Part shown: positions 37,745 through 46,102 of the stretch, in pieces
Layout of the letters: every line of letters starts with the position of its first letter
Numbering within the stretch: the first letter of the stretch is position 1
Source of the DNA: an uncultured Flavobacteriaceae bacterium
Lineage (GTDB): Bacteria > Bacteroidota > Bacteroidia > Flavobacteriales > Flavobacteriaceae
Assembly (NCBI GenBank): GCA_947503005.1
Contig: CANNCA010000007.1
Location: 186,001-250,000, forward strand
Length of the DNA: 64,000 bases
Direction: 5' to 3'
Translations under genes and position numbers: made by a program
The notes under the pieces: generated by a model
The model's database searches: none
Seen by the model: the letters and a program-made list of their open reading frames with translations, nothing else
What the model was told of the DNA's origin: nothing

Positions 37745-37830
37745 TGCCTGATTTTTAAAAATTAGTAGTAATCTCGCTTTTTTACGTCACTTGACGATAT
37801 AGAATTATTGCTATACAAGTTATACTTGTT

Positions 37831-38901
37831 CTAGGCTTCAATAGATTTCAATAAAAAGTTATAAGGATTTTTCGCATCGTCGGATACATTTTCAAGGGCA
37901 ACCTCAAGTCCGATACCAAATTCAATAGCCAAATCTAGGAATAGGTCCATTACCACTTGATCTTCCAATGCCCAGCCTGTAGAATCGAAAATCGACATTT
38001 GATTTTGTACAGCAACAAAGTTCTTCGGTTTTTGAAGAACTTCGACCCAATCAGGACCAATTTCAGAGTCTTTCAGTTGTTGACATTCCCCCTCAATTTT
38101 AGCTTGCTCCAAAAAATCAGGACAAACAAAACTGCGTTTAAGAATATCTAGCGGAAGTTCTGTTTTTCCGGGGAAATCAGAGCCTACAGCATTTATATGC
38201 AAATGACTTTTGTTCTCAAGTCCCTTAAATAATGGGCCTTTACCTACTTCTATTGAAGTTTCGGTACATACGATGTCTGATCTTTTAATGATTTCATCAA
38301 TGTTTGCCAGTTTTACGGAGATGTCTAATTCGAGCATTGAAATCCGCTCCTTAAAAGAACTCATGGTACTTTTATTAATGTCGTATACCATCACTACTTT
38401 CAGTTTAAAAACTCTCGAAATGGCATGAAGTTGTGTAACTGCCTGCGCACCGCAACCTATTAAGCCAAGTATGGAACTCTCAGGTTTTGCAAGGTATTGA
38501 CTCGCAAGGGCAGACGCTGCCCCAGTTCGCAGTGCCGTTAAAAGTACACCGTCTGCAATGCCTTTCAGGTGCCCTGTGCTTGTATCATAACTTGATATGG
38601 AGGATAGTATGGTCGGAAGATTGAAATTATCAGGATTTTGAGGATGATACCCGACCACCTTTATTACCACTTCTTTTTCCTTTTCATAAATTGGCATCCA
38701 TTCAACCAGACCGGGATTATTTCCAGAATAATTAAATCCATCCCGAATAGGAATTTTGGTAATTGTTGTATCGTAGTTTTCGATAGCCTCTTTTAATCTA
38801 AAGATTAGGGTATCCATCAATTCGTTCAACCCTACGCGTTCTGCAATCGATATTACATCCGCTCCTGTTAATAAAAGCGTATTCTTTTCTTTTTCTAACA
38901 T
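37831..38901 (-). CDS. Ornithine cyclodeaminase / mu-crystallin family enzyme
   Basis: 356 aa. NAD-binding GLIGCGAQAVTQ in the Rossmann domain, the family TALRTGAASALAS segment before it, and NAVGSDFPGKTEL after it. Members convert ornithine to proline, lysine to pipecolate, or act as imine-forming dehydrogenases (SbnB). As first gene of the operon before a prolyl-type dehydrogenase/adenylation/carrier set, supplying L-proline from ornithine is the simplest reading. Lysine as substrate would instead predict a six-membered starter. An 86-bp gap to the next gene contains the short palindrome ACAAGT-TAT-ACTTGT (37815-37829), which might be an operator. Confidence 0.82.
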   Translation of the reverse strand: MLEKEKNTLLLTGADVISIAERVGLNELMDTLIFRLKEAIENYDTTITKIPIRDGFNYSGNNPGLVEWMPIYEKEKEVVIKVVGYHPQNPDNFNLPTILSSISSYDTSTGHLKGIADGVLLTALRTGAASALASQYLAKPESSILGLIGCGAQAVTQLHAISRVFKLKVVMVYDINKSTMSSFKERISMLELDISVKLANIDEIIKRSDIVCTETSIEVGKGPLFKGLENKSHLHINAVGSDFPGKTELPLDILKRSFVCPDFLEQAKIEGECQQLKDSEIGPDWVEVLQKPKNFVAVQNQMSIFDSTGWALEDQVVMDLFLDLAIEFGIGLEVALENVSDDAKNPYNFLLKSIEA

Positions 38902-39158
38902 TAAGACTTGTGATTAATATCCTTGTATAGATGCAATTTGTTACAAGATAGTTAAATTGTGTTTTAATCTAAACTCTTGAACTGACCATTCGACAAATTG
39001 TTACTTCTTTGGGTTTTATTGTCTCATAGTGCCAAAAAACTCCCTTTCAACGGTTATATTTAGATTATAAATGCTTTTTTATTTACTTGAGGCTTTCTTA
39101 TTTAAAATATCATCACATTTATCAAATTAATTAAGTAATTTTCTAATAATTAACTACT
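38902..39158. promoter_or_regulatory. Divergent promoter region of the two NRPS operons
   Basis: 257 bp, very AT-rich, between the ornithine cyclodeaminase (minus) and HupE-like (plus) genes. Both operons must start here. I see no clear TAnnTTTG element, none of the phased CGAT boxes found elsewhere, and no dyad I can assign to Fur or Zur. Confidence 0.45.
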
Positions 39159-40427
39159 ATGAGAAAGGCTTTTAACTACTTATGGTTATTCCTATTATTT
39201 TCATCTTTTTATGTGGCCGCGCACGCGCCTAACCAAAGTTATATCTATTTAAGGGTATATGAAAAGGCTGGTATTGACGCAAGTTTTGAGTTAACAACCC
39301 TTGATATAAATAAGATTTTCGGAACTAATTTTACCAGAGATGCGGGATTAGATGAATTACAGCCCTACTATAGAAAAATACAGGATTACCTTCTGAACCA
39401 TGCAAGTTTTTCATCCGTTAATGGAAATCACGAAATGGTATTCAAAGACGTAAGTATGCGGTATTTAGGAATGGGCAATTACTTGCAGGTAAATTTTCAT
39501 TTGAAAAATACCGAGAATGTACCGGATAATCTTGAGGTGAATTACAGCGCAGTTTTCGAAAAAGATGATACCCATAGGGCATTTCTAATTATCGGTTACA
39601 ATTGGAAAGCGGGCATTATTAATAGAGAAGCCATTATTTCACTCAGCTTTACTCCAGATCAGACAAGTGATACTTTGTCGCTGACAGATACCTCGGTTTG
39701 GAAAGGATTCGTGGCCATGGTCAACCAAGGTATTTATCATATTTGGATTGGCTTAGATCATATTTTGTTTCTACTTGCGCTGATTTTACCGTCTGTAGTC
39801 AGAAGGTTAAGAGACAATAAAGTATCTACTGCCAATTCAAGCGCTGAATCTCAAGTAGTTAAATCTGGATTTATAACTTGGGATTGGTATCCGGTAGAAC
39901 ACTTTAAACCTGCCTTTTTATATATCATCAAAGTTATTACTTTTTTTACGATTGCCCATACGATAACACTTAGTCTGGCGTCGCTCGAAATTGTGAATCT
40001 TCCGTCTCGCTTTGTGGAGTCGATAATTGCGCTGTCAATAGGTTTGGCAGCATACCACAATATCAGACCAATTTTTAAAGGAAGGGATTGGGTTATCGCA
40101 TTTATTTTTGGACTGTTTCACGGCTTCGGATTTGCTAGTGTACTGTCTGATTTAGGACTCACTTCGGAATTTTTGACCCTATCACTCCTAGGCTTTAATA
40201 TTGGAGTTGAAATTGGACAACTATTTATTATAGCACTTATTTTTCCAATTCTGTTCTTGATTCGAAAACGAAAAAGTTATCCCAAATTATTAGTGTATGG
40301 CTCCATTTTTCTTATTATAGTATCACTTTACTGGTTCACAGAAAGGGTTTTTGATATTAATCTTTTAGTTGAGGATTATTTAAGATCAGTTGCCCGAGGG
40401 ATATTGAAGGCTTTAGGTCTGAGGTAA
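39159..40427 (+). CDS. HupE/UreJ-family membrane protein
   Basis: 422 aa. Signal peptide (ending YVAAHA), a soluble N-terminal domain of about 170 residues, then a membrane domain of about seven helices. Metal-binding-type motifs are GIYHIWIGLDHILFLLAL, FTIAHTITL and FGLFHGFGFAS, characteristic of HupE/UreJ proteins, which are linked to nickel, cobalt or other metal movement. It is the first gene of the plus NRPS operon (27 bp to the NRPS ATG) and is divergent from the operon that ends in the TonB receptor. The combination of outer-membrane receptor, His-rich protein and HupE-like permease suggests one metal-uptake route. The metal is not predictable. Confidence 0.85.
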   Translation: MRKAFNYLWLFLLFSSFYVAAHAPNQSYIYLRVYEKAGIDASFELTTLDINKIFGTNFTRDAGLDELQPYYRKIQDYLLNHASFSSVNGNHEMVFKDVSMRYLGMGNYLQVNFHLKNTENVPDNLEVNYSAVFEKDDTHRAFLIIGYNWKAGIINREAIISLSFTPDQTSDTLSLTDTSVWKGFVAMVNQGIYHIWIGLDHILFLLALILPSVVRRLRDNKVSTANSSAESQVVKSGFITWDWYPVEHFKPAFLYIIKVITFFTIAHTITLSLASLEIVNLPSRFVESIIALSIGLAAYHNIRPIFKGRDWVIAFIFGLFHGFGFASVLSDLGLTSEFLTLSLLGFNIGVEIGQLFIIALIFPILFLIRKRKSYPKLLVYGSIFLIIVSLYWFTERVFDINLLVEDYLRSVARGILKALGLR

Positions 40428-40454
40428 AGTCATTTATTGAGTTGGAGCGATGCT

Positions 40455-43385
40455 ATGAAAGAAGAAACTAACAAAATATCATTATTGGCCCAATGGAAAA
40501 AACGCCAGCAAGAATCTGCCGTCAAAGGTATCGAAAAAGCTCCTGAAGATGCACCTTTGGTTCTGTCTCATGGTCAACAGCGGCTATGGTTTTTACAGCA
40601 ACTATACCCGGGGAATCCTTTTTACAATTATTCGCATCGGTACGACCTGAAAGGGGTATTGGACATTGAGAATTTGTCAAGAGCCTTACAAATTATTTAT
40701 GACACCCAAGATATACTCAGAACAACCTATGAGTTAAAAGATGGAATACCACAAGCTATTGTCCATCACCAAGGTCAGTTAAACCTAAAAAGAATTGACC
40801 TTCGTGAACATGAAGATTTGGAGGCTGAAACACTCGCATCCAAAGAAATGAACGAAGATTCTTTAAAATCTTTTGATTTAACAAAAGGCCCTTTGATCAG
40901 GGTTTCTTTATTAAAACTCAGCGAGAAGAACCATATATTGTTCATTACACTTCATCACATCGTAGGTGATAAGTGGTCTTTAGAAATTTTTAACCAAAAG
41001 TTGGCTAAGTATTATCGCAACCTTAGTGAGAGCAAGGACGAGGTTTTCGAAAAACCTTCAATCCAATATCAAGACTATGCGCATTGGCAATTGAAAAAAC
41101 CAATTGATCAATCACAATTGGATTACTGGACAGAAAAATTATCAGGTGAAATACCGATGCTTGATTTGCCAAAAGATTTTAAGGCACCGTTACAACCCTC
41201 CTTTAAAGGTGGATTAAATAGTCAATTGCTTGATGAAAAGCTGTCGAAAAAAATCTTATCGCTGGCTTCAGAGCTTGATACGACTCCTTATGTCCTCTTA
41301 TTGTCGGTCTATTATGTCCAGCTGTTCCGATATACCCAACAAAATGATATTCTTGTTGGCTCGCCTATTTCTAACAGGAATCAAAAGGCACTAGAAGAAT
41401 TAATGGGCTTTTTCAATGATACTGTTGTTTTAAGAGCAAAGTTGGAGACAAAAATGTCTTTCAAAGAATTGGTTGCTCAGGTACGAAATATGACGCTTGA
41501 AGCATTTGAGAACAATGAGGTGCCCTTTGAGACCTTAGTAAAAACTTTAAAGCCAAAGAGATCATTGAGTACCAACCCGTTTTTTCAAGTAATGTTTCTT
41601 TATGATTCCGTTGAGAATACACCCAGTTTTGGTACAGAACTAGAAGTATCAAGTGAAACTTATGCTTCCAAAGTATCTAAATTCGACCTGACGCTTTTTA
41701 TGTACGAATCAAATGGCAGCATTACCTCATGTTTTGAATACGCGACAGATTTGTTCGAGGGAGATACAATTGATCGCATGCAGAAACATCTTAGGCTCTT
41801 ATTAAATGGAGTTGTTGAAAATCCGGAGCAGTCCATCTCTGATATTTTAATGATTACCGAAGAGGAAAAAAGACTGTTTTTCCCCGAGACCTATGAAAAC
41901 CGGCTTTTAGTAAATACACCTAAAAGTTTAACGGCATTTATTGACCAAGCAAGTGTAAATTTTTCGTCGAAACAGGCAGTTGTTTTTAAGGATAAGAGTA
42001 TCTCATATGAAGAATTAAATTGGAAAGCGGAAAATCTAGCCCATTATATACTGGAACAAAAAAGTAATCAGGAGGGAATAGTTGCGCTTTGTATGGATAG
42101 ATCTCTTGAAATGATAATAGGGATGTTAGGGATATTAAAAGCTGGATGTGCTTATTTGCCATTAGATTCGGAATATCCTTCACAACGTTTAAATTTCATG
42201 TTGAACGATGCAAAGGTTGATTTGATATTGACCAGAAGAGATACGGCTCCAAAATTGCAAAATTCAAGTGTAGCGCTTATGAATATTGATGAACTTGATT
42301 TAAACACCAATCAGAGCAGTAACCAACTTCCAGATATTCAACCTGATGATTTGGCTTATGTAATATATACGTCAGGCAGTACAGGGCAGCCAAAAGGCGT
42401 TCCCATTACCCACAGTAATATTGTAAATTCTACTCTCGGCCGTACCCAATTTTATGGTAACGACCCTGAGTCTTTTCTCTTACTTTCTTCCCTATCATTT
42501 GACAGTTCCAAGGCTGGTGTATTTTGGACGCTATGCACCGGGGGAACGCTAGTGATTTCCGAAAAAAGAATGGAACAAGATATCAATCTATTGTCCCAGA
42601 CAATACAGAATAACAATGTAACCCATACATTGATGCTACCCTCATTGTATAACCTTTTATTAGATCATGCCAGTATTGATGAACTTGAAAGTTTAGAACT
42701 GGTGATGGTCGCTGGAGAAGCCTGTTCCCATTTAGTTTGTAAAAAACACTTTGATACTTTGCCTAGAGTAGCACTTTATAATGAATATGGCCCAACAGAG
42801 GCAACGGTTTGGTGCGTTGCACATAAGATTCAAAAAGAGGACGGAGTAGGTCCAATCCCCATTGGAAAACCGGTTGCCGGAGCTCAAGTTCATATATTGA
42901 ATGATGACTTGAAACATGTGCCTTATGGTTCAATAGGAGAGTTGTGCGTGAGCGGGCCAGGATTGACCAAAGGGTATATTAATGCCTCTACCAATATGAA
43001 TGCAAGTTTTGCAGAGATTAGACTTCATCCAGACACTAGTCAAACAAGACGAATCTATCGTACCGGCGATTTGGCGCGTTATGGAAAAAATGGCAACATT
43101 GAATTTTTCGGAAGAAAAGACCAACAGGTCAAAGTACGCGGGCATAGGATAGAAATTGATGAGATTGAAAAAGTGATTTTGGACAGTAAGGTGGTAGAGA
43201 AAGTTGTAGTTGCCATTGAGGGGAAAGAGGTTAATATCAGTGGGAAAGATTTTGGTGAAATAGAAATGGCGCAACTATTGAAAATGGCAAAAGAGACTAT
43301 AGGAATTGATGGTATTGAAGAATTATTGAACGATTTAGAAAATAGGAAGGATTCAGAATTAGAGTATTTGATGGGAAAAATTTAA
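40455..43385 (+). CDS. NRPS: C-A module with A domain truncated after motif a8
   Basis: About 976 aa from ATG 40455 (a TTG at 40437 adds six residues). Condensation domain with HHIVGDKWS, with Lys in place of the usual Gly. A domain with YTSGSTGQPKG, EYGPTEATVW, YRTGDLAR and a8 GRKDQQVKVRGHRIE. Specificity residues read D-S-A-M-M-A-E-V-W; I cannot match this to a known amino acid. After a8 the protein runs about 55 residues through a charged helical segment (LLKMAKETIGIDGIEELL) and stops. Motifs a9-a10, the carrier and the thioesterase are on the next gene 65 bp downstream in another frame. Stop codons close both frames, so this is a gene split and not a single missed base. Confidence 0.88.
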   Translation: MKEETNKISLLAQWKKRQQESAVKGIEKAPEDAPLVLSHGQQRLWFLQQLYPGNPFYNYSHRYDLKGVLDIENLSRALQIIYDTQDILRTTYELKDGIPQAIVHHQGQLNLKRIDLREHEDLEAETLASKEMNEDSLKSFDLTKGPLIRVSLLKLSEKNHILFITLHHIVGDKWSLEIFNQKLAKYYRNLSESKDEVFEKPSIQYQDYAHWQLKKPIDQSQLDYWTEKLSGEIPMLDLPKDFKAPLQPSFKGGLNSQLLDEKLSKKILSLASELDTTPYVLLLSVYYVQLFRYTQQNDILVGSPISNRNQKALEELMGFFNDTVVLRAKLETKMSFKELVAQVRNMTLEAFENNEVPFETLVKTLKPKRSLSTNPFFQVMFLYDSVENTPSFGTELEVSSETYASKVSKFDLTLFMYESNGSITSCFEYATDLFEGDTIDRMQKHLRLLLNGVVENPEQSISDILMITEEEKRLFFPETYENRLLVNTPKSLTAFIDQASVNFSSKQAVVFKDKSISYEELNWKAENLAHYILEQKSNQEGIVALCMDRSLEMIIGMLGILKAGCAYLPLDSEYPSQRLNFMLNDAKVDLILTRRDTAPKLQNSSVALMNIDELDLNTNQSSNQLPDIQPDDLAYVIYTSGSTGQPKGVPITHSNIVNSTLGRTQFYGNDPESFLLLSSLSFDSSKAGVFWTLCTGGTLVISEKRMEQDINLLSQTIQNNNVTHTLMLPSLYNLLLDHASIDELESLELVMVAGEACSHLVCKKHFDTLPRVALYNEYGPTEATVWCVAHKIQKEDGVGPIPIGKPVAGAQVHILNDDLKHVPYGSIGELCVSGPGLTKGYINASTNMNASFAEIRLHPDTSQTRRIYRTGDLARYGKNGNIEFFGRKDQQVKVRGHRIEIDEIEKVILDSKVVEKVVVAIEGKEVNISGKDFGEIEMAQLLKMAKETIGIDGIEELLNDLENRKDSELEYLMGKI

Positions 43386-43450
43386 ATAGAAAAGCAGGTA
43401 TTGGGTTGACAACATTATAAATTATAAGTAGCCGAAACTGTGAAAAAAAT

Positions 43451-44785
43451 ATGGTAGGGTCTGAATTACATAATAGAATTGAAAACTTGTCCGAAGTTGG
43501 CAAAAAATTGTTCTTGCTCAAATTAGAGCAATCTTTAAAGGGGCATATAGCTGAAGACCTTAATACCTCGAGTAAACGACTTGTCGCCTATGTCCGTGTT
43601 ACAAATAAATTTGAAGAAGCATCGCTGAAATCGGTTTTAAAAGAAAAACTTCCTGATTTTATGATTCCTGGGTCTATAATCGCGGTAGATGAATTTCCAA
43701 CGCTGCCCAATGGTAAGGTAGACAAGAAAGCCCTATCCTATTTAAAAAAGAAAATAGCTGAGGTCCCTGTTAGATCTGTTTCGGGGCTCTCGGAAACTGA
43801 AATCAAACTAAAAGGCATTTGGGAAGAAGTGTTAAATTATGCTCCAATTTCCGTAGATGACAATTTTTTTGAAATAGGGGGTGACTCCATACTCAGTATT
43901 CAGGTAATTGCAAAGGCCCGAAAAATAGGTGCAATGATTTCTCCAAATCAATTATTCGAGTATCAGACCATCACGGCACTTGCGAAAAGCATTGAAGAGA
44001 AGGCCAATATAGATGAGAAATGGGAGTATGTTGCCGCCATAAGAAAGGGCGGAACTAAAAAGCCACTTTTTTGTATTCATTCAGGTGGAGGGCATGTTTT
44101 TTTCTATGGATTGTTAAAAGACTATTTAGAATCAGATAGACCTATTTACGCTATTCAACCCTCTGGTCTCTATAGAAATGAGAAAATGCATAAGAGTGTT
44201 GAGGAGATGACGGCTGACTACTTGAGTGCAATTCGCGAGATTCAGCCCAACGGACCCTACAATATTTTGGTTTATTGTTTCAGTACTTCCGTGGGCAATG
44301 AAATGGCAAAACTTTTGGAAAAGGAAGGTGAAGAAATTAATATCATAGTTATGGATACAATGGCCTCTCCTTGGAATGCCATTGATAATGATGCCCTGAA
44401 GGTTCGTCTTTTATCTTTCTTGAAACGTTTGCTGATGTCGCCTGTTAAGTCCATAAAAATGTTCTTAAGTGACCGAAAATATATGCTCGATGCAATTTTT
44501 GTCAAATTTTTTGGAAGGGAAGAACAAAAAGAACTTGAAAGGTTGAAAGCAAATTTGAGAAAAATAAGTGTTGACTACACTTGGGAAAAACATCAAGGTA
44601 AGGTTTCTTTAATTTTAACCGATAAACCGGATTCTAAATTTCAAGACTATATCGTCGAATCTTGGAAAAAATATGCTCAAGGTGGTGTCAAAATATATCC
44701 AACAAAAGGCAACCACGCCACCTTATTCAAAGAACCTGATATTCAATACGTAGCAAAGAAAATAGATTCGTGTATTGTTGATTAA
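43451..44785 (+). CDS. NRPS C-terminal part: A-subdomain remnant, carrier and thioesterase
   Basis: 444 aa. Starts with a helical leader (NLSEVGKKLFLLKLEQSL), then the missing a9-a10 part of an A domain (RLVAYVRV, LKEKLPDFMIP, LPNGKVDKKAL, residues 42-95). Carrier domain with Ser146 (EIGGDSILSI). Type I thioesterase from about 200: IHSGGGH oxyanion region, then VYCFSTSVGNEMA where Cys276 aligns with the nucleophilic Ser of G-x-S-x-G, Asp302 (MDTMASP) and His422 (KGNHATLF). A Cys nucleophile is known from a few beta-lactone- or beta-lactam-forming thioesterases. It should complete the A domain of the preceding gene by docking and release the final product by hydrolysis, cyclisation or transfer. 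Confidence 0.88.
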   Translation: MVGSELHNRIENLSEVGKKLFLLKLEQSLKGHIAEDLNTSSKRLVAYVRVTNKFEEASLKSVLKEKLPDFMIPGSIIAVDEFPTLPNGKVDKKALSYLKKKIAEVPVRSVSGLSETEIKLKGIWEEVLNYAPISVDDNFFEIGGDSILSIQVIAKARKIGAMISPNQLFEYQTITALAKSIEEKANIDEKWEYVAAIRKGGTKKPLFCIHSGGGHVFFYGLLKDYLESDRPIYAIQPSGLYRNEKMHKSVEEMTADYLSAIREIQPNGPYNILVYCFSTSVGNEMAKLLEKEGEEINIIVMDTMASPWNAIDNDALKVRLLSFLKRLLMSPVKSIKMFLSDRKYMLDAIFVKFFGREEQKELERLKANLRKISVDYTWEKHQGKVSLILTDKPDSKFQDYIVESWKKYAQGGVKIYPTKGNHATLFKEPDIQYVAKKIDSCIVD

Positions 44786-44800
44786 ATTCAGGAGTGGTAT

Positions 44801-45817
44801 CTATATTTTATAACGATAAGAAGGAAAATAGTTCTTGCTACCATTATTCCTAGAGGTGATTAAGTCGCTATAAACTTCTTCATCAACGATGTATTTCCAA
44901 ATTTTGAATTTTTTGAAATCTTTTGAAAATGTTGATTTAAATTGAAATAGAGAATCTGCCGAACCACCAAGTCCGCCACCTAAATTCATAAAATCATAGT
45001 TCTCGATACATCCTTGTTGTCTGGCTTCGTCCAATATTAACCGTAGCGGATTTAAATACATGTACTCTGTAAAGGTTCCTGAAAGATGGTAGTGTATCAC
45101 CCTGTTCTTTTTCATCATAATTGCTCCTGAAATAATTTGACCGGTTTCCTTCAACACCGCATAAATGACCTCTATTTCAAAATCCTTCATTTTAATGATG
45201 TTACGAAAATAGGCTTCGGAAAAATAGTATGATTTTTTCGCTTGTACCCTATCCATATTTTCGTAGTACATATCTCTGAATGTCAAAATATCATCTATAT
45301 CATGGCTCCTTTTAATATCGCAATATCGTTTGGCTTTGTTGACATATCTCTTGGTTATTTTTGAATAGGCTGCTCGCTGTTCTTGTGGTTTCTTAGTAAG
45401 ATCGATATTGATGAGGTTTCCTAAGACCTCAATATCACCGAGGTTAGTTATCGCTTTTTCTTGATTGGCAATGAATGGATTCAATCTTGTGAAAACACTT
45501 ACAATTCTTTCTTCCTTAAAATATGTTTTTAGTTGGTTTTGAAATTCAATAAAATGCTCAGTTCGAACCTCACTACTAAATATTGGACCTACATAACCGT
45601 AGGCTGAGGTACAATCAAAATAATTTGAACCCTGAATTACTCTTTTTATCAATGGCAAAGCAATAATAGCCTCGTTTGATTGGTAAACCAATAAAAAAAA
45701 ACTTTCACCTTCTTGTTTTGAAATGACATGATATTCAAATGTATGATGACAATCGAAGTCTTCAATTTTTGCCAATACTTCATCCCAATATTTCTTTTCT
45801 AATATGGGTTTAATCAT
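44801..45817 (-). CDS. FemAB-like / GNAT-fold acyltransferase
   Basis: 338 aa resembling FemAB-type aminoacyltransferases and the Acetyltransf_6 group. Landmarks are VFTRLNPF, the central helical YYENMDRVQAKKSYYFSEAYF in parts, GAIMMKKNRVIHYHLSGT and FMNLGGGLGG with FKSTFSKDFK. Homologues transfer amino acids from tRNA or acyl groups to peptidoglycan or exopolysaccharide precursors. It converges on the NRPS operon with only 15 bp between stops, and is the one minus-strand gene in the stretch 39159-48180. It could decorate the peptide product, but might equally be an unrelated cell-envelope enzyme. Confidence 0.75.
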   Translation of the reverse strand: MIKPILEKKYWDEVLAKIEDFDCHHTFEYHVISKQEGESFFLLVYQSNEAIIALPLIKRVIQGSNYFDCTSAYGYVGPIFSSEVRTEHFIEFQNQLKTYFKEERIVSVFTRLNPFIANQEKAITNLGDIEVLGNLINIDLTKKPQEQRAAYSKITKRYVNKAKRYCDIKRSHDIDDILTFRDMYYENMDRVQAKKSYYFSEAYFRNIIKMKDFEIEVIYAVLKETGQIISGAIMMKKNRVIHYHLSGTFTEYMYLNPLRLILDEARQQGCIENYDFMNLGGGLGGSADSLFQFKSTFSKDFKKFKIWKYIVDEEVYSDLITSRNNGSKNYFPSYRYKI

Positions 45818-46071
45818 GCAGGGGACCTGATTTGAGATTCATAACTTTTTTCTATAAATATAAACATTTAATAACTTATCGGTTATAGTAGCGCAAGGGG
45901 CAACGGTAAGAAGGAACTTATTGTATTCCGTGGAATTTTGGATAATTTGAACGATTTGCAACAAAATCATCTTTTGACAACCGATACTCTTTATTTTCGA
46001 CTTGAAGCTTAGTTCATTGCTCGAAATATGCTTAATATTCATATTGCCAGACGAAAGGTCGGTTAAAATTG

Positions 46072-46079
46072 TACTTTTG
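46072..46079 (+). promoter_or_regulatory. Candidate -7 element of the glycosyltransferase-Sfp pair
   Basis: TACTTTTG matches TAnnTTTG and lies 31 bp before the ATG at 46103. No TTTG at the -33 position. The remaining gap from 45818 holds nothing else recognisable. Confidence 0.45.
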
Positions 46080-46102
46080 AGTATTACCAACTAAAGAAGA
46101 TA

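Noticed and set aside
37815-37829. Palindrome ACAAGT-TAT-ACTTGT between two operon genes
   Set aside because: Short and single. It may be an operator, but there is no second copy or known consensus to support a call.
38902-39158. Search for a Zur or Fur box in the divergent NRPS promoter
   Set aside because: No convincing dyad seen, so metal regulation of the operons stays an untested inference.
43385-43451. Possible single-base frameshift between the two parts of the second NRPS
   Set aside because: The downstream frame is closed by TAA at 43418-43420 and the upstream one by TAA at 43383, leaving a 65-bp gap, so one indel cannot join them. Treated as a real split pending resequencing.
45839-46090. 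Minus-strand open frame of 83 codons upstream of the FemAB-like gene
   Set aside because: No domain or signal, and it covers the promoter region of the glycosyltransferase gene. Probably chance.
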